Below the pieces are notes generated by a model. That model saw nothing but the letters and a program-made list of their open reading frames with translations, was not told where the DNA came from and made no database searches. Made by a program: the position numbers and the translations under genes. Below are positions 25,356 to 33,711 of a stretch of 64,000 bases of DNA, one piece after another (the first letter of the stretch is position 1; the number at the start of each line of letters is the position of its first letter). Origin of the DNA: Micromonospora_E sp048060115. Lineage in GTDB: Bacteria; Actinomycetota; Actinomycetes; Mycobacteriales; Micromonosporaceae. The stretch lies in contig NZ_JBHMIM010000041.1 of the NCBI RefSeq assembly GCF_048060115.1, positions 5,409 to 69,408 on the forward strand. The letters run 5' to 3'.

Positions 25356-26316
25356 GTTCCACCTGCTCGACGGCGTCGAGTACCTCGCCGACACAGATCG
25401 CCGCCATCGCCGGATCCACCGCTTCCGGCGGACCCACCAGCTCCACCGGCTCGCCGTCGACCACCCCCGGCTCCTCGGTACCGCGCGACAACGCCGGATA
25501 CTGCAGCACCCGGTGCCGCCGACGGTCGATCGTCGGCCCCCAGCGTGTCGGCGAGGTGGGTCCGAACAGCAGCACCGACGGCACCGCGAACGCCGTGGCC
25601 AGATGAGCGGCCCCGGTGTCCGCCGCGATCAGCAGGCGGGCATGCGACAGCAGGGCCACGAACCGGGACAGGTCCATCCGTCCGGCGCAGACCGCCGTCG
25701 CCGGTAGTCCGGCACCGGCCGCCACCGCCTCGGCGAGCGGACGTTCCCGCGCCGAACCGGTCACCGTCACCCGATGCCCGGCTCGGACGAGCCGCCGGGC
25801 CAGCTCGGCGAACCGCTCCGCCGGCCAGCGCCGACGGGGTGACGCCGCGCCCGGATGCACCACGGTCACCCCGACCTGCACCCGGTCCGGTGGTGGCCGG
25901 CGCAGCAGCAGGTCGGCGGGGTCGGTGTCGACGCCGTACCAGGCCAGCAGCCGACACCACCGCGACACCTCGGGCTCGTCGTCGCGCCACAGCGGGCCGT
26001 CGGAGTGCGCCGCCTGTGGGCACTCGTACGCCCACAGCCGCCCGGGCCGGGTCGCCCGCAGCAGTTGATGCGACCGCGGGCCCCGGCCGTGCAGGTTGAC
26101 CGCCCAGTCCGGCACGGCGTCGAGCGCCGGCACCGTGTCCAGCCCGGACAGCGGCACCAGCCGATCCACCGCGTCGATCAGGTCGACCAGCGGAGCGAGA
26201 ACAGCCGGTGCGGCCAGGGCGATCGGCGTCGCCGGGAACCCGGCACGCAGTCCACGCAATGCCGGCACCACCGTGGCCACATCGCCGATGCCGAGGGCCC
26301 GCAGCACCAGGATCAC
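25336..26316 (-). CDS. Glycosyltransferase family 9 (heptosyltransferase-like)
   Basis: The 326-residue GT-B enzyme has GT9 hallmarks: LRALGIGDV near the start, VVHPGAASPRRRWP in the middle, AADTGAAHLATA and VLLFGPTSPTRWGP for donor binding. GT9 enzymes in Gram-negatives transfer L,D-heptose from ADP-heptose to LPS core. With HldE and GmhA in the same run, an ADP-heptose donor is the natural inference; the acceptor is unknown. GTG 26316 overlaps the stop of the SDR (GTGA). It is the last glycosylation gene of the cluster. Confidence 0.9.
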   Translation of the reverse strand: MILVLRALGIGDVATVVPALRGLRAGFPATPIALAAPAVLAPLVDLIDAVDRLVPLSGLDTVPALDAVPDWAVNLHGRGPRSHQLLRATRPGRLWAYECPQAAHSDGPLWRDDEPEVSRWCRLLAWYGVDTDPADLLLRRPPPDRVQVGVTVVHPGAASPRRRWPAERFAELARRLVRAGHRVTVTGSARERPLAEAVAAGAGLPATAVCAGRMDLSRFVALLSHARLLIAADTGAAHLATAFAVPSVLLFGPTSPTRWGPTIDRRRHRVLQYPALSRGTEEPGVVDGEPVELVGPPEAVDPAMAAICVGEVLDAVEQVERAAAAA

Positions 26317-27008
26317 GGGTACGACGATTCCTGGTCCGCGCAGATGACCATTTCCCGTACCGCGCAGCCCACCGGCTGCTGCAGCGCGAACAGCACCGCG
26401 GCCGCCACGTCGCCGGGTTCGTTGAGGGCGGCGTCGACGCCCGGCCGGTACTGGGCGACGCGGTCGTCGAAGAACGCGGTCCGCATCCCCCCGGGTATCA
26501 GCAGAGTCACCCCGACCGTTCCGGCGAGTTCCGCCGCCAGCGCCCGGGTGAAGCCGACCACCCCGAACTTCGCCGCGCAGTAGGCGGTCGCGTCGCTGAC
26601 CGCCTTCACCCCGAGGGTCGAGGCGATCGTGACGACCGATCCGCCGGCACCGGTCAGCCAGGGCAGCGCGGCCCGGATCACCGCGGCGGTGGCCAGCAGG
26701 TCAACGGTGACGATCCGCTCCCACATCTGCGCCGGCAGGTCGGCGAGGCGGCCGGGGACGTCCATCCCGGCGGCGGTGACCACCGCCCCCATTCCACCGA
26801 GCTGCTCGGCGAGGCTCCGGGTGGCGGCTTCGGCCGCCCGGGTGTCAGCGAGGTCGCACTCGATCCACGGCACCCCGTCGGTCGGTTGCCGCCGGTCGAT
26901 GACGCACGGGCGGTAGCCGGACTTGGCCAGCAGTGCGACGACAGCGGCGCCCAGGCCACTCGCGCCGCCGGTGACCAGTACCGCTGGACCGCTGGGATTG
27001 TTCGTCAC
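26313..27008 (-). CDS. Short-chain dehydrogenase/reductase
   Basis: The 231-residue classical SDR has the NAD(P) motif TGGASGLG (about 12-19), a catalytic Ser in VVTIASTLG and the YCAAK active site. GTG 27008 overlaps the hldE stop by 4 bases (GTGA), and the 3' end overlaps the GT9 start likewise, so it is an integral member of the heptose cluster. It is too short and of the wrong SDR class to be the HldD epimerase. It may oxidise or reduce a sugar or lipid intermediate; the substrate cannot be told. Confidence 0.87.
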   Translation of the reverse strand: MTNNPSGPAVLVTGGASGLGAAVVALLAKSGYRPCVIDRRQPTDGVPWIECDLADTRAAEAATRSLAEQLGGMGAVVTAAGMDVPGRLADLPAQMWERIVTVDLLATAAVIRAALPWLTGAGGSVVTIASTLGVKAVSDATAYCAAKFGVVGFTRALAAELAGTVGVTLLIPGGMRTAFFDDRVAQYRPGVDAALNEPGDVAAAVLFALQQPVGCAVREMVICADQESSYP

Positions 27009-28516
27009 GCGGGCTCCTTGCGTAGTTCGACGTGGCCGTCGGGGACGCCGCGGGCACGGGCCATGGCGATCAGGTTGGTGGTGGAACGGCCGTCGAGGTA
27101 CGGCACGATCGCGGTCTGTCCGCCCCACCGGCGCAGCAGGCCGGCCTCGGGAAGATCCGGCTGGCCGGCACCGTCACCGGCGTAGTCGCCGCCCTTGACC
27201 CAGATGTCCGGCCTCAGCCAGCTCAGCACCGCGTGCGGGGTGTCCTCGTCGAAGATCACGACCGCGTCCACGCAGCCCAGTGCGGCCAGCAATCGGGCCC
27301 GGTCCCGCTGGGTCACCACCGGGCGGCCCGGCCCTTTGAGTCTTGCCACACTGACGTCGGAGTTGACGCACACGATCAGGCAGTCGCCCAGTTGCCGGGC
27401 GGCTTGCAGCGCCGTCACGTGCCCGGCGTGCAGCAGGTCGAAGCAGCCGCCACTGGCAACCACCGTGCCGCCGCTGGCGCGGACCCGGGCGGCGAACTCG
27501 CCGGCCGCCTGGTGCCCGATCCGTTGTCCGGTGACGGCCGCGTCGAACTCCGCTGTCGGGTGCGCCGAGTCGGCGAGACCGGACCGGACCGGACCGACCG
27601 ACCGGTCGTGGTCGTCGGCAAGCAGCCGGCGCACCCCGGCGGCTCCACCGTCGAGGACGTACCGGCAAGCCCGCTCCACCGCCGTCTGAACCGCTTCGGA
27701 GACCAGCGCGCCGCCGGCCAGGGCAAGCGCGGCAGCGGTGGCGAACCGGTCCCCTGCACCGCAGGTGTCGCCGTCCGCGCTGGCCGGGGCGGGCACCATC
27801 AGCGGGACGCTGCCGGTGTGGCAGAGCAACGCGCCGTCGCCGCCCATCGTGACCGCGACCGCCCCGGCCCGCCAGCGGCGGCGCAGCTGGTCCGCGCCGG
27901 CCGTCGCCGTGGCCACGCGGCTGTCGGCGACCGGCTGGCCGGTCAGCTGCCGGACCTCCGTCTCGTTGGGAGTGACCAGTCGGGCACCGGCGACAGCGGC
28001 CGGCCCCCGGGGGTGCGGATCCCACACCACCGGCGCGGCGGTGGCGGCCAGCGCGGCACGCAGCGCCGGCAGCCGCGCCACTCCCCTGCCGTAGTCGCTC
28101 ACCACCACCGCCGCCGCCGACGCCAGCAACTCCTCGGTGGCCGGTGACAGCGCGCCACCGATGGCGCCGAGGCCGCCCCGGTCCAGGCGTAGCAGTACCT
28201 GGCCCCGAGTGCGCAGCCGGATCTTCTCCGCGGTGGCGCCGCCGAGCGGCAGTGGATGCAGATCGATGCCGGCGGCGCTGAGCAATGCGGCCAGCCGGGC
28301 ACCGGCGGCGTCGGATGCGAAGGCGCTGACCAGCGCCACCGGATGTCCCTGCCCGACGGCGAGGACCGCGGCGAGGCCAGCGCCGCCGGGCCGGTCGTCG
28401 ACGTACCGCTCGTCGAGCACGGGGGCGGCAGCGTCCGGGCAGACCCGGGTGACCGCGCCGTCGACGTCGCGGTCGAGCAGGGTGTCGCCGACGATGACGA
28501 TCGGCGCGGCGGTCAT
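27005..28516 (-). CDS. hldE: Bifunctional heptose-7-phosphate kinase / heptose-1-phosphate adenylyltransferase
   Basis: The 503-residue protein has an N-terminal PfkB-type kinase (about 1-310: NETEVRQLTG, and DTCGAGDRFATA with the GAGD anion hole) and a C-terminal cytidylyltransferase-like domain (about 355-503: SGGCFDLLHAGHVTALQAA with the HxGH motif). This is the HldE fusion known from LPS heptose synthesis: it phosphorylates heptose-7-phosphate at C1 and later adds AMP to give ADP-heptose. Between them acts GmhB, encoded upstream in the same cluster. Its ends overlap gmhA and the SDR by 4 bases each. Confidence 0.93.
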   Translation of the reverse strand: MTAAPIVIVGDTLLDRDVDGAVTRVCPDAAAPVLDERYVDDRPGGAGLAAVLAVGQGHPVALVSAFASDAAGARLAALLSAAGIDLHPLPLGGATAEKIRLRTRGQVLLRLDRGGLGAIGGALSPATEELLASAAAVVVSDYGRGVARLPALRAALAATAAPVVWDPHPRGPAAVAGARLVTPNETEVRQLTGQPVADSRVATATAGADQLRRRWRAGAVAVTMGGDGALLCHTGSVPLMVPAPASADGDTCGAGDRFATAAALALAGGALVSEAVQTAVERACRYVLDGGAAGVRRLLADDHDRSVGPVRSGLADSAHPTAEFDAAVTGQRIGHQAAGEFAARVRASGGTVVASGGCFDLLHAGHVTALQAARQLGDCLIVCVNSDVSVARLKGPGRPVVTQRDRARLLAALGCVDAVVIFDEDTPHAVLSWLRPDIWVKGGDYAGDGAGQPDLPEAGLLRRWGGQTAIVPYLDGRSTTNLIAMARARGVPDGHVELRKEPA

Positions 28517-29277
28517 GGCCGGCCGCCACTGGAGTCGACCACCGGGAGCCCGGAGACCGTCGCCGCCCCGGCCGGGGTCGGCGCGGACCGGACCGGGGCC
28601 GGCGCGATGCCTGGTGGCTGCGCCGCCGCCGGTGGCACCGCGCCGACGCTGTCCGGGATGTCGGCGGTGAGCCCACCGGTCACCGCGCCGACCAGGCCCA
28701 ACACGCTGGGCAGCGTGCGGTCCACGTACTCGCAGAGCAGATGCGCGCTGACCAGGTGCAGTTCCTGCACCACCTGCGGGTCGGCGGCCGGCACCGCCAG
28801 CACCTCGTCACACGCCTCAGCCAGCAGGTTCGGTGCCGGCCCGGTGCAGGCCCAGCACCGCAGCCCGGCCTGATGGCCGGCGTGCGCGGCGGCGAGCAGG
28901 TTCGCGCTGCGGCCGCTGGTGGACAGCAGCAGCAGGATGTCGCCGGGCCGCCCGTGTGCGCGTACCTGCCGGGCGAAGACCTCGTCGAAGCCGAAATCGT
29001 TGCTGATCGCGGTGAGCGACGAGGTCTCGGCGGTCAGCGCGATCGCCGACAGCGGGGTCCGGTCGTCGCGCAGCTTGCCGACCAGTTCGGCGGCGAGGTG
29101 CTGCGCCTCGGCGGCGCTGCCGCCGTTGCCGGCCACCAGCAGCCGTCCACCGTGGCCGAGCGTCCAGGCCAGTTCCGCGCCCCACCGGCCCAGCAGGGAC
29201 GCCACCTGGCGGTACGGCGTCAGCGCCTCGGCCAGCCCGGCAAGGTGGGCGTCTAGCAACGCGTCCGCGTCGGTCAC
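28513..29277 (-). CDS. gmhA: Sedoheptulose-7-phosphate isomerase with a Pro/Ala-rich tail
   Basis: The 254-residue SIS-domain protein matches GmhA: LLVAGNGGSAAEAQHLAAELVGK (near 46-68), LTAETSSLTAISNDFGFDEVFARQV, STSGRSANLL. It converts sedoheptulose 7-phosphate to D-glycero-D-manno-heptose 7-phosphate, the first step to ADP-heptose. GmhA is usually about 195 residues; here some 55 extra C-terminal residues rich in Pro and Ala follow, probably disordered. GTG 29277 starts one base before the glycosyltransferase stop region and the stop overlaps hldE. Confidence 0.92.
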   Translation of the reverse strand: MTDADALLDAHLAGLAEALTPYRQVASLLGRWGAELAWTLGHGGRLLVAGNGGSAAEAQHLAAELVGKLRDDRTPLSAIALTAETSSLTAISNDFGFDEVFARQVRAHGRPGDILLLLSTSGRSANLLAAAHAGHQAGLRCWACTGPAPNLLAEACDEVLAVPAADPQVVQELHLVSAHLLCEYVDRTLPSVLGLVGAVTGGLTADIPDSVGAVPPAAAQPPGIAPAPVRSAPTPAGAATVSGLPVVDSSGGRP

Positions 29278-29278
29278 C

Positions 29279-30493
29279 TCACGCCACCACCCGGCTCGGC
29301 TGGCGCACCCCGCTGACCACGCCGTAGATCGCGGTCAGCTGTGCTGCGGCGCGTTGCCACGAATAGCACTGCCGGGCCCGGTCCAGCGCCGCCGTCGCGT
29401 ACGCGAAGCGGCGCACCCGGTCGCTGAGCAGCCGGCGCATCGCCATGCCGAGCGCCCGGGGGTCGCGGGCCGGGACCAGGTCGCCGGTGAGGCCGTCGAC
29501 GACGGTGTCGGTGAGCCCGCCGACCGCAGTGCCGATCACCGGCACGCCACAGGCCATCGCCTCCAACGGGGTCAGGCCGAACGGCTCGTACCAGGGGGCG
29601 GCGACGAGTACGTCGGCCGACCGGTACCAGCGCGGCATCTCCTCGCGCGGTACCCCGCCGACGAGTCGGACCCGGTCGCCGACTCCGCAGGCCTCGGCGA
29701 GTTGGCGCAGTTGGCGGGCCTGCGGGTCGGCGTCGAGCTCAGTTGGAGGCGGACCACCGACGACGACGCATTCGGCGTCCGGCGCGAGCTGCATGGCCCG
29801 GATCACGTCCTGGAACCCCTTGCGGGCGACCAGCCTACCGACGGTCAGCACCCGGTGCCGGTCGGCGCCCCGGTCGGCCACCGGGCCGTCCGGGGCGAAC
29901 GTCCGGTCATTGACCCCGGACGGCACCACCGACAGCCGGCCCCGTGGCACCCCCATCCGGATCAGCTCGGCGACCTCGTCCTGGGACTGGGCGATCACGC
30001 GGTCGACGCTGCGCCCCAGCGCCCGCTCGTAGCCGATGCGCCGCGGCGGGCTGGTGTCCATCGCCCCTTGGTGACGGCGTTTGACAGTGCCCAACGCATG
30101 ATAGGTGTGCACGACCGGCACCCCGGTCGGCCGGCCGGCGGCGACCGCGGCCAGGCCACTCATCCAGAAGTGGGCGTGCGCCACCGCCGGGGTCCAGTCC
30201 TGGCTCCACTGGCCGGCTAGCCACCGGCTGAAGTCCGCCATGTACGGCAGCAGATCGTCCTTGGCGATGTGCTCGGCCGGCCCGGCGGGCACGTGCACCA
30301 CCGCCACGCCGTTGTCCAACTGCACCAGTTCGGGCAGCTCTGGGGAGTCGCGCCGGGTGTAGACGCGCACCTCGTGGCCCTCGTCGGCAAGTGCGGTGGA
30401 CAGTTCGGCGACGTGGGTGTTCTGGCCGCCGGCGTCCACCCCGCCGAGTGCGGCGAGCGGGCTGGCATGCTCCGAGATCATCGCGATGCGCAT
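29279..30493 (-). CDS. Glycosyltransferase family 4
   Basis: The 404-residue GT-B enzyme has an N-terminal acceptor domain (MRIAMISEHASPLAALGGVDAGGQN reading) and a C-terminal GT1-type donor domain (LTVGRLVARKGFQDVI, and the E-X7-E motif in PFGLTPLEAMACGVPVIG). Its start, with the GGVDAGGQN loop, resembles the sucrose-phosphate-synthase/MshA branch of GT4. The start ATG 30493 has an ggaggcgct site inside the end of the upstream glycosyltransferase. Donor and acceptor are unknown; cluster context suggests a heptose-containing glycan. Confidence 0.9.
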   Translation of the reverse strand: MRIAMISEHASPLAALGGVDAGGQNTHVAELSTALADEGHEVRVYTRRDSPELPELVQLDNGVAVVHVPAGPAEHIAKDDLLPYMADFSRWLAGQWSQDWTPAVAHAHFWMSGLAAVAAGRPTGVPVVHTYHALGTVKRRHQGAMDTSPPRRIGYERALGRSVDRVIAQSQDEVAELIRMGVPRGRLSVVPSGVNDRTFAPDGPVADRGADRHRVLTVGRLVARKGFQDVIRAMQLAPDAECVVVGGPPPTELDADPQARQLRQLAEACGVGDRVRLVGGVPREEMPRWYRSADVLVAAPWYEPFGLTPLEAMACGVPVIGTAVGGLTDTVVDGLTGDLVPARDPRALGMAMRRLLSDRVRRFAYATAALDRARQCYSWQRAAAQLTAIYGVVSGVRQPSRVVA

Positions 30494-31452
30494 AGCGCCT
30501 CCTCCAGCAGCTCGTCCCAGTCCGCGAGGAACCGGTCCAGTCCGTAACGGTCCTGCGCCGCCCGCCGGGCTCCGTCGCCGAGTCGGCGGGCGGCGGCCGG
30601 CTCGTCGAGCAGCCATTGGGCGGCGTCGACCAGGGACTGCACCCGGGTGGCGAGCACCCCGGCGGACGGCGGCACCGCGGCGACCGCCTCGGTGGTGCCG
30701 AGCACGATCACCGGCATGCCCATCGCCATCGCCTCGATCAGGCTCAGCCCGAGCGAGGTCCACCGGCACAGGTGCAGATAGGCCCGTCGGCGGGCCACCT
30801 CGCGGTGCATGTCCGCCTGCGGCAGGTCGTCGTGGACGGCGACCCGCGGTCCGGCCGGGCCGAGCGCCTCGGGCAGGCCGGTGACGCCCATGCCGTACAC
30901 GTCGAGGGGCGCCACCTGGGCGAACCGGGGCATCAGGTCGGTGCCGGTGATCCGGCGGCGGCGGACGGGTTCGTTGGTGACGACGGCGAACCGGTCGAGG
31001 TCGCCGCTGTAGCGGGCGGTCGGCGCGAGGATGCCGTGCTCGATGACCCGGGTCCGGGTGCCGCCGGTGTCCCAGAACAGGTCGTTGAAGTGGGTCACGT
31101 GCACGACGGTGAGGTCGTCACGGTCGGCCATCGGATGGCGGGTCGCGGGGACGTCGCCCTTCGGTGTGTTGTGCTCGACGTAGATCGCCGGCACGTCGCG
31201 GCCGACGGAGCGGCCGAGCCAGCTGGTGGCGAGGTCGAGCTCCTCGGGACGTTGCAGGACGACCAGGTCGACGTCGGCGGTGGCGAGCTGGCCGGGGCGA
31301 ACCTCGGTGACGCTGTCCGGCCAGGGGTAGGTCCGCGCCCGGCCCAGCCCGTACGGACCCCGGTCCGGGGTGACGGGGACCAGGTAGTGGTGCTTTCCGT
31401 GTACGAAGGCGGTGGTCCATGACCCGTGGACGTGCCAGAGCAGGATGTTCAT
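30478..31452 (-). CDS. Glycosyltransferase (GT-B fold)
   Basis: The 324-residue protein begins MNILLWHVHGSWTTAFVHGKHHYLVP and has a GT4-type donor end (LHLCRWTSLGLSLIEAMAMGMPVIVLG). It belongs to a group of short actinobacterial glycosyltransferases. ATG 31452 overlaps the stop of the fusion gene (ATGA) and its own 3' end overlaps the next glycosyltransferase by 16 bases. The frame is open far upstream inside the fusion gene, but that text is Arg/Pro-rich and antisense-like. Substrates unknown. Confidence 0.88.
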   Translation of the reverse strand: MNILLWHVHGSWTTAFVHGKHHYLVPVTPDRGPYGLGRARTYPWPDSVTEVRPGQLATADVDLVVLQRPEELDLATSWLGRSVGRDVPAIYVEHNTPKGDVPATRHPMADRDDLTVVHVTHFNDLFWDTGGTRTRVIEHGILAPTARYSGDLDRFAVVTNEPVRRRRITGTDLMPRFAQVAPLDVYGMGVTGLPEALGPAGPRVAVHDDLPQADMHREVARRRAYLHLCRWTSLGLSLIEAMAMGMPVIVLGTTEAVAAVPPSAGVLATRVQSLVDAAQWLLDEPAAARRLGDGARRAAQDRYGLDRFLADWDELLEEALCASR

Positions 31453-33104
31453 CCGACCGTCCCGCAGATCAGCCGGACCGCGTCGACGACACGGTCCGGG
31501 GAGACCGACGACAGGCAGGGGTGGCCGGGCACCGGGCAGCGGGCGGCGCGGGTGTTGCGGCAGCCGGCCACCGGATCGCCCAGCCGCACCCACGGCACCC
31601 GGTACGGTCCCCACTGGCCGAACGGCACCGTCGGTGCGAACAGGCTGACCACCGGGGTGCCGACCGCCGCCGCCAGATGGGCGGGCCCGGTGTTGCCGAC
31701 GATCAGGGCGCTGGCCTGCGCGATGATCGCGGCCAGCCGGGCGAGCGAGGTCTGGCCACCGAGGTCGATGCCGTCCCGGCCGGCGACCCGGGTGCTCAGC
31801 GCCCGTTCGCCCGGCCCACCGGTGACGACCACCCGGTGTCCGGCGGCGTGCAGGGCGCTGACGAAATCGGCGCAGCGCTCCGGTGGACAGGCCCGGGATT
31901 CGACGGACGACCCGGGGTGGACCACCACGTAGCCCGGCGGGCCGGCGGGGCCGGGGTCGGCCGCCGCCACCTGGCCCTCGTCGGGCAGGGTTCCCGCGGC
32001 GGAGAGCCGATCCGCAGCGGGTCGCAGACAACCGGGACGCAGCTGCAGCGTCGGCTCGTCGGTGTCGGGCAGGGCGTATCCGGCGGCGGCGGCGAGTGAC
32101 AGGGCCCGCTCCGGCTCCGGTACGCCTGGCGGAACCCGGTGCCGTACGTCGAGCAGCGCGCCGGGATAGTCGTCGCTGATCGCGGCGATCCGGCGCACCC
32201 CGGCCAGCCGCAGCAGCAGGGCCAGGGGCAACGGCGACTGGTGGAACGAGGTGAAGATGATCGCCTCGTCGACGCCGGTGCGGGCCAGGCGGTCGGTGAG
32301 CAGGGTCAGGTCGGCCGGGTCGACCGGTTGCGGAGCGGGGTCGATCCACGGCAACGGCCACTCGATCAGTTCGGTGACGCCGGGCAGCAGTTCGGCGGCC
32401 GCCCGTCCGCGCGGGCCGCAGAGCATCACGACTTCGTCGGCGCCGGCCGCGACGGCCCGGATCGCCGGGCCGGTCACCAGCACGTCTCCGACCGAGTCGC
32501 AGCGCGCGACGAGCACCCGGGCGCGCCGGCCACCGGGGCGGGGCGCGGTGGCGATGCGCTGCCGGCGCAGGACGAGGTCGACCGCGCCGGCGAGGTCGCC
32601 GGCGACGGCCGGCGCGGCGGCCACCTCCTCGGGGCGGGTCACCTCGGTCGGGACCAGGATGGCGGTGGCTCCGGCGGCCCCGGCGGCGGTGACGTCCCGG
32701 CCGATGTCGCCGATCACGACGCAGCGCTGGGTGGTGGTGCCCAGGGCCCGGGCGGCGGCGTGGATCATGCCGGGGGCCGGTTTGCGGCACCGGCAGCCGT
32801 CGCGGTCGTCGTGCGGACAGACATGCCAGGTGTCGAACGGGCCGAGTAGTTCCTCGACGCGCGCGTGCACCCGGGCCAGTTCGTCGATGGTGAAGCAGCC
32901 CCGGGCCAGGCCGGACTGATTGGTGACGACGCCTAGGCGCAGACCGGCGGCGCGCAGCCGGTCGAGGGCGGCGCGGGCCCCGGGCACCGGTTGGACCAGG
33001 GCCGGGTCACCGTTGTACGGCACGTCGTGTACGAGTGTCCCGTCACGGTCGAACAGCACCGCGTCGAACAGCCCGCGGCTTCGACTGATCTGTTCGCTTC
33101 GCAC
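31449..33104 (-). CDS. Fusion of GmhB-type HAD phosphatase and GT9 glycosyltransferase
   Basis: The 551-residue protein joins two enzymes. Residues about 12-190 are a HAD phosphatase with FDRDGTL (nucleophile D19), VVTNQSGLARG and the GmhB zinc motif CPHDDRDGCRCRKPAPGM, so this part should be the heptose-1,7-bisphosphate phosphatase. Residues about 205-551 form a GT9 domain: VARCDSVGDVLVTGPA, VVVHPGSSVESR, IVGNTGPAHLAAAVGTPVVSLFAP. I prefer GTG 33104, which has a ggag site; an ATG at 33167 would add 21 basic residues. It is the first gene of the heptose cluster and completes the kinase-phosphatase-adenylyltransferase set with hldE and gmhA. Confidence 0.9.
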   Translation of the reverse strand: MRSEQISRSRGLFDAVLFDRDGTLVHDVPYNGDPALVQPVPGARAALDRLRAAGLRLGVVTNQSGLARGCFTIDELARVHARVEELLGPFDTWHVCPHDDRDGCRCRKPAPGMIHAAARALGTTTQRCVVIGDIGRDVTAAGAAGATAILVPTEVTRPEEVAAAPAVAGDLAGAVDLVLRRQRIATAPRPGGRRARVLVARCDSVGDVLVTGPAIRAVAAGADEVVMLCGPRGRAAAELLPGVTELIEWPLPWIDPAPQPVDPADLTLLTDRLARTGVDEAIIFTSFHQSPLPLALLLRLAGVRRIAAISDDYPGALLDVRHRVPPGVPEPERALSLAAAAGYALPDTDEPTLQLRPGCLRPAADRLSAAGTLPDEGQVAAADPGPAGPPGYVVVHPGSSVESRACPPERCADFVSALHAAGHRVVVTGGPGERALSTRVAGRDGIDLGGQTSLARLAAIIAQASALIVGNTGPAHLAAAVGTPVVSLFAPTVPFGQWGPYRVPWVRLGDPVAGCRNTRAARCPVPGHPCLSSVSPDRVVDAVRLICGTVG

Positions 33105-33214
33105 CTGGCTCCGTTTCCCGGGGGTGCGGCGAGTAAACATCCTTCGCGTTCGTCCGATCCGCACCATTTGGCGGTCGTCGGGTTAGTCGGCGCGGGCAGG
33201 GGTACCCGCCGGCT

Positions 33215-33658
33215 GTGGCTGTCGTGCAACGGGTGATCCCCGCTCCACCGGATCAGGTCTTCACCGTGCTGGCCAACGGTTGGTCGTACAGCGACTGGGT
33301 GGTGGGCACGGTCCACATCCGCGACGTGGACGAAAACTGGCCACAGCCGGGTGCCAGGCTGCGTCACAACGCCGGGCCGTGGCCGCTGTCGCTGTCGGAC
33401 ACCTCGACCGTGCTCTCCTGCGATCCACCGCACGAGTTGACGCTGCGGGCCGGGCTCTGGCCGCTGGGCGAGGCGACCGTGGTGTTCCGGCTCGCGGTGA
33501 CCGAGGCCGGTGCCACCCGGGTCACGATCGCCGAGTCCTTCACAGCCGGACCACTGCACTGGATCCGTACCAAGATCGATGATCTGGTGCTGCACCACCG
33601 CAACAGGGAGACGCTTCGGCGGCTGTCCGACATCGCGACCCGCAAGGTCGTGGTCTGA
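33215..33658 (+). CDS. SRPBCC family protein
   Basis: The 147-residue protein is a single START-like (SRPBCC/polyketide-cyclase) domain: N-terminal strand VQRVIPAPPDQVFTVLANGWSY, and the long C-terminal helix IRTKIDDLVLHHRNRETLRRLSDIA. Such folds bind hydrophobic ligands; function is unknown. It starts at GTG 33215, divergent from the heptose cluster with 110 bases between. It is followed 53 bases later by an SDR on the same strand, a pairing that often travels together in actinobacteria. Confidence 0.85.
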   Translation: MAVVQRVIPAPPDQVFTVLANGWSYSDWVVGTVHIRDVDENWPQPGARLRHNAGPWPLSLSDTSTVLSCDPPHELTLRAGLWPLGEATVVFRLAVTEAGATRVTIAESFTAGPLHWIRTKIDDLVLHHRNRETLRRLSDIATRKVVV

Positions 33659-33711
33659 GGCCGCAGCAGGGGAGTCGACAGCGTACGTAATGCCACAGGG
33701 AGGCGAGCGGG

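Noticed and set aside
26313..27008. HldD (ADP-heptose epimerase) candidate
   Set aside because: The protein is a 231-residue classical SDR, while HldD is a roughly 310-340-residue extended SDR with different motifs.
31453..32790. Upstream extension of the glycosyltransferase frame on the minus strand
   Set aside because: It overlaps the GmhB-GT9 gene in another frame and is an Arg/Pro-rich shadow; the ATG at 31452 is coupled to the upstream stop.
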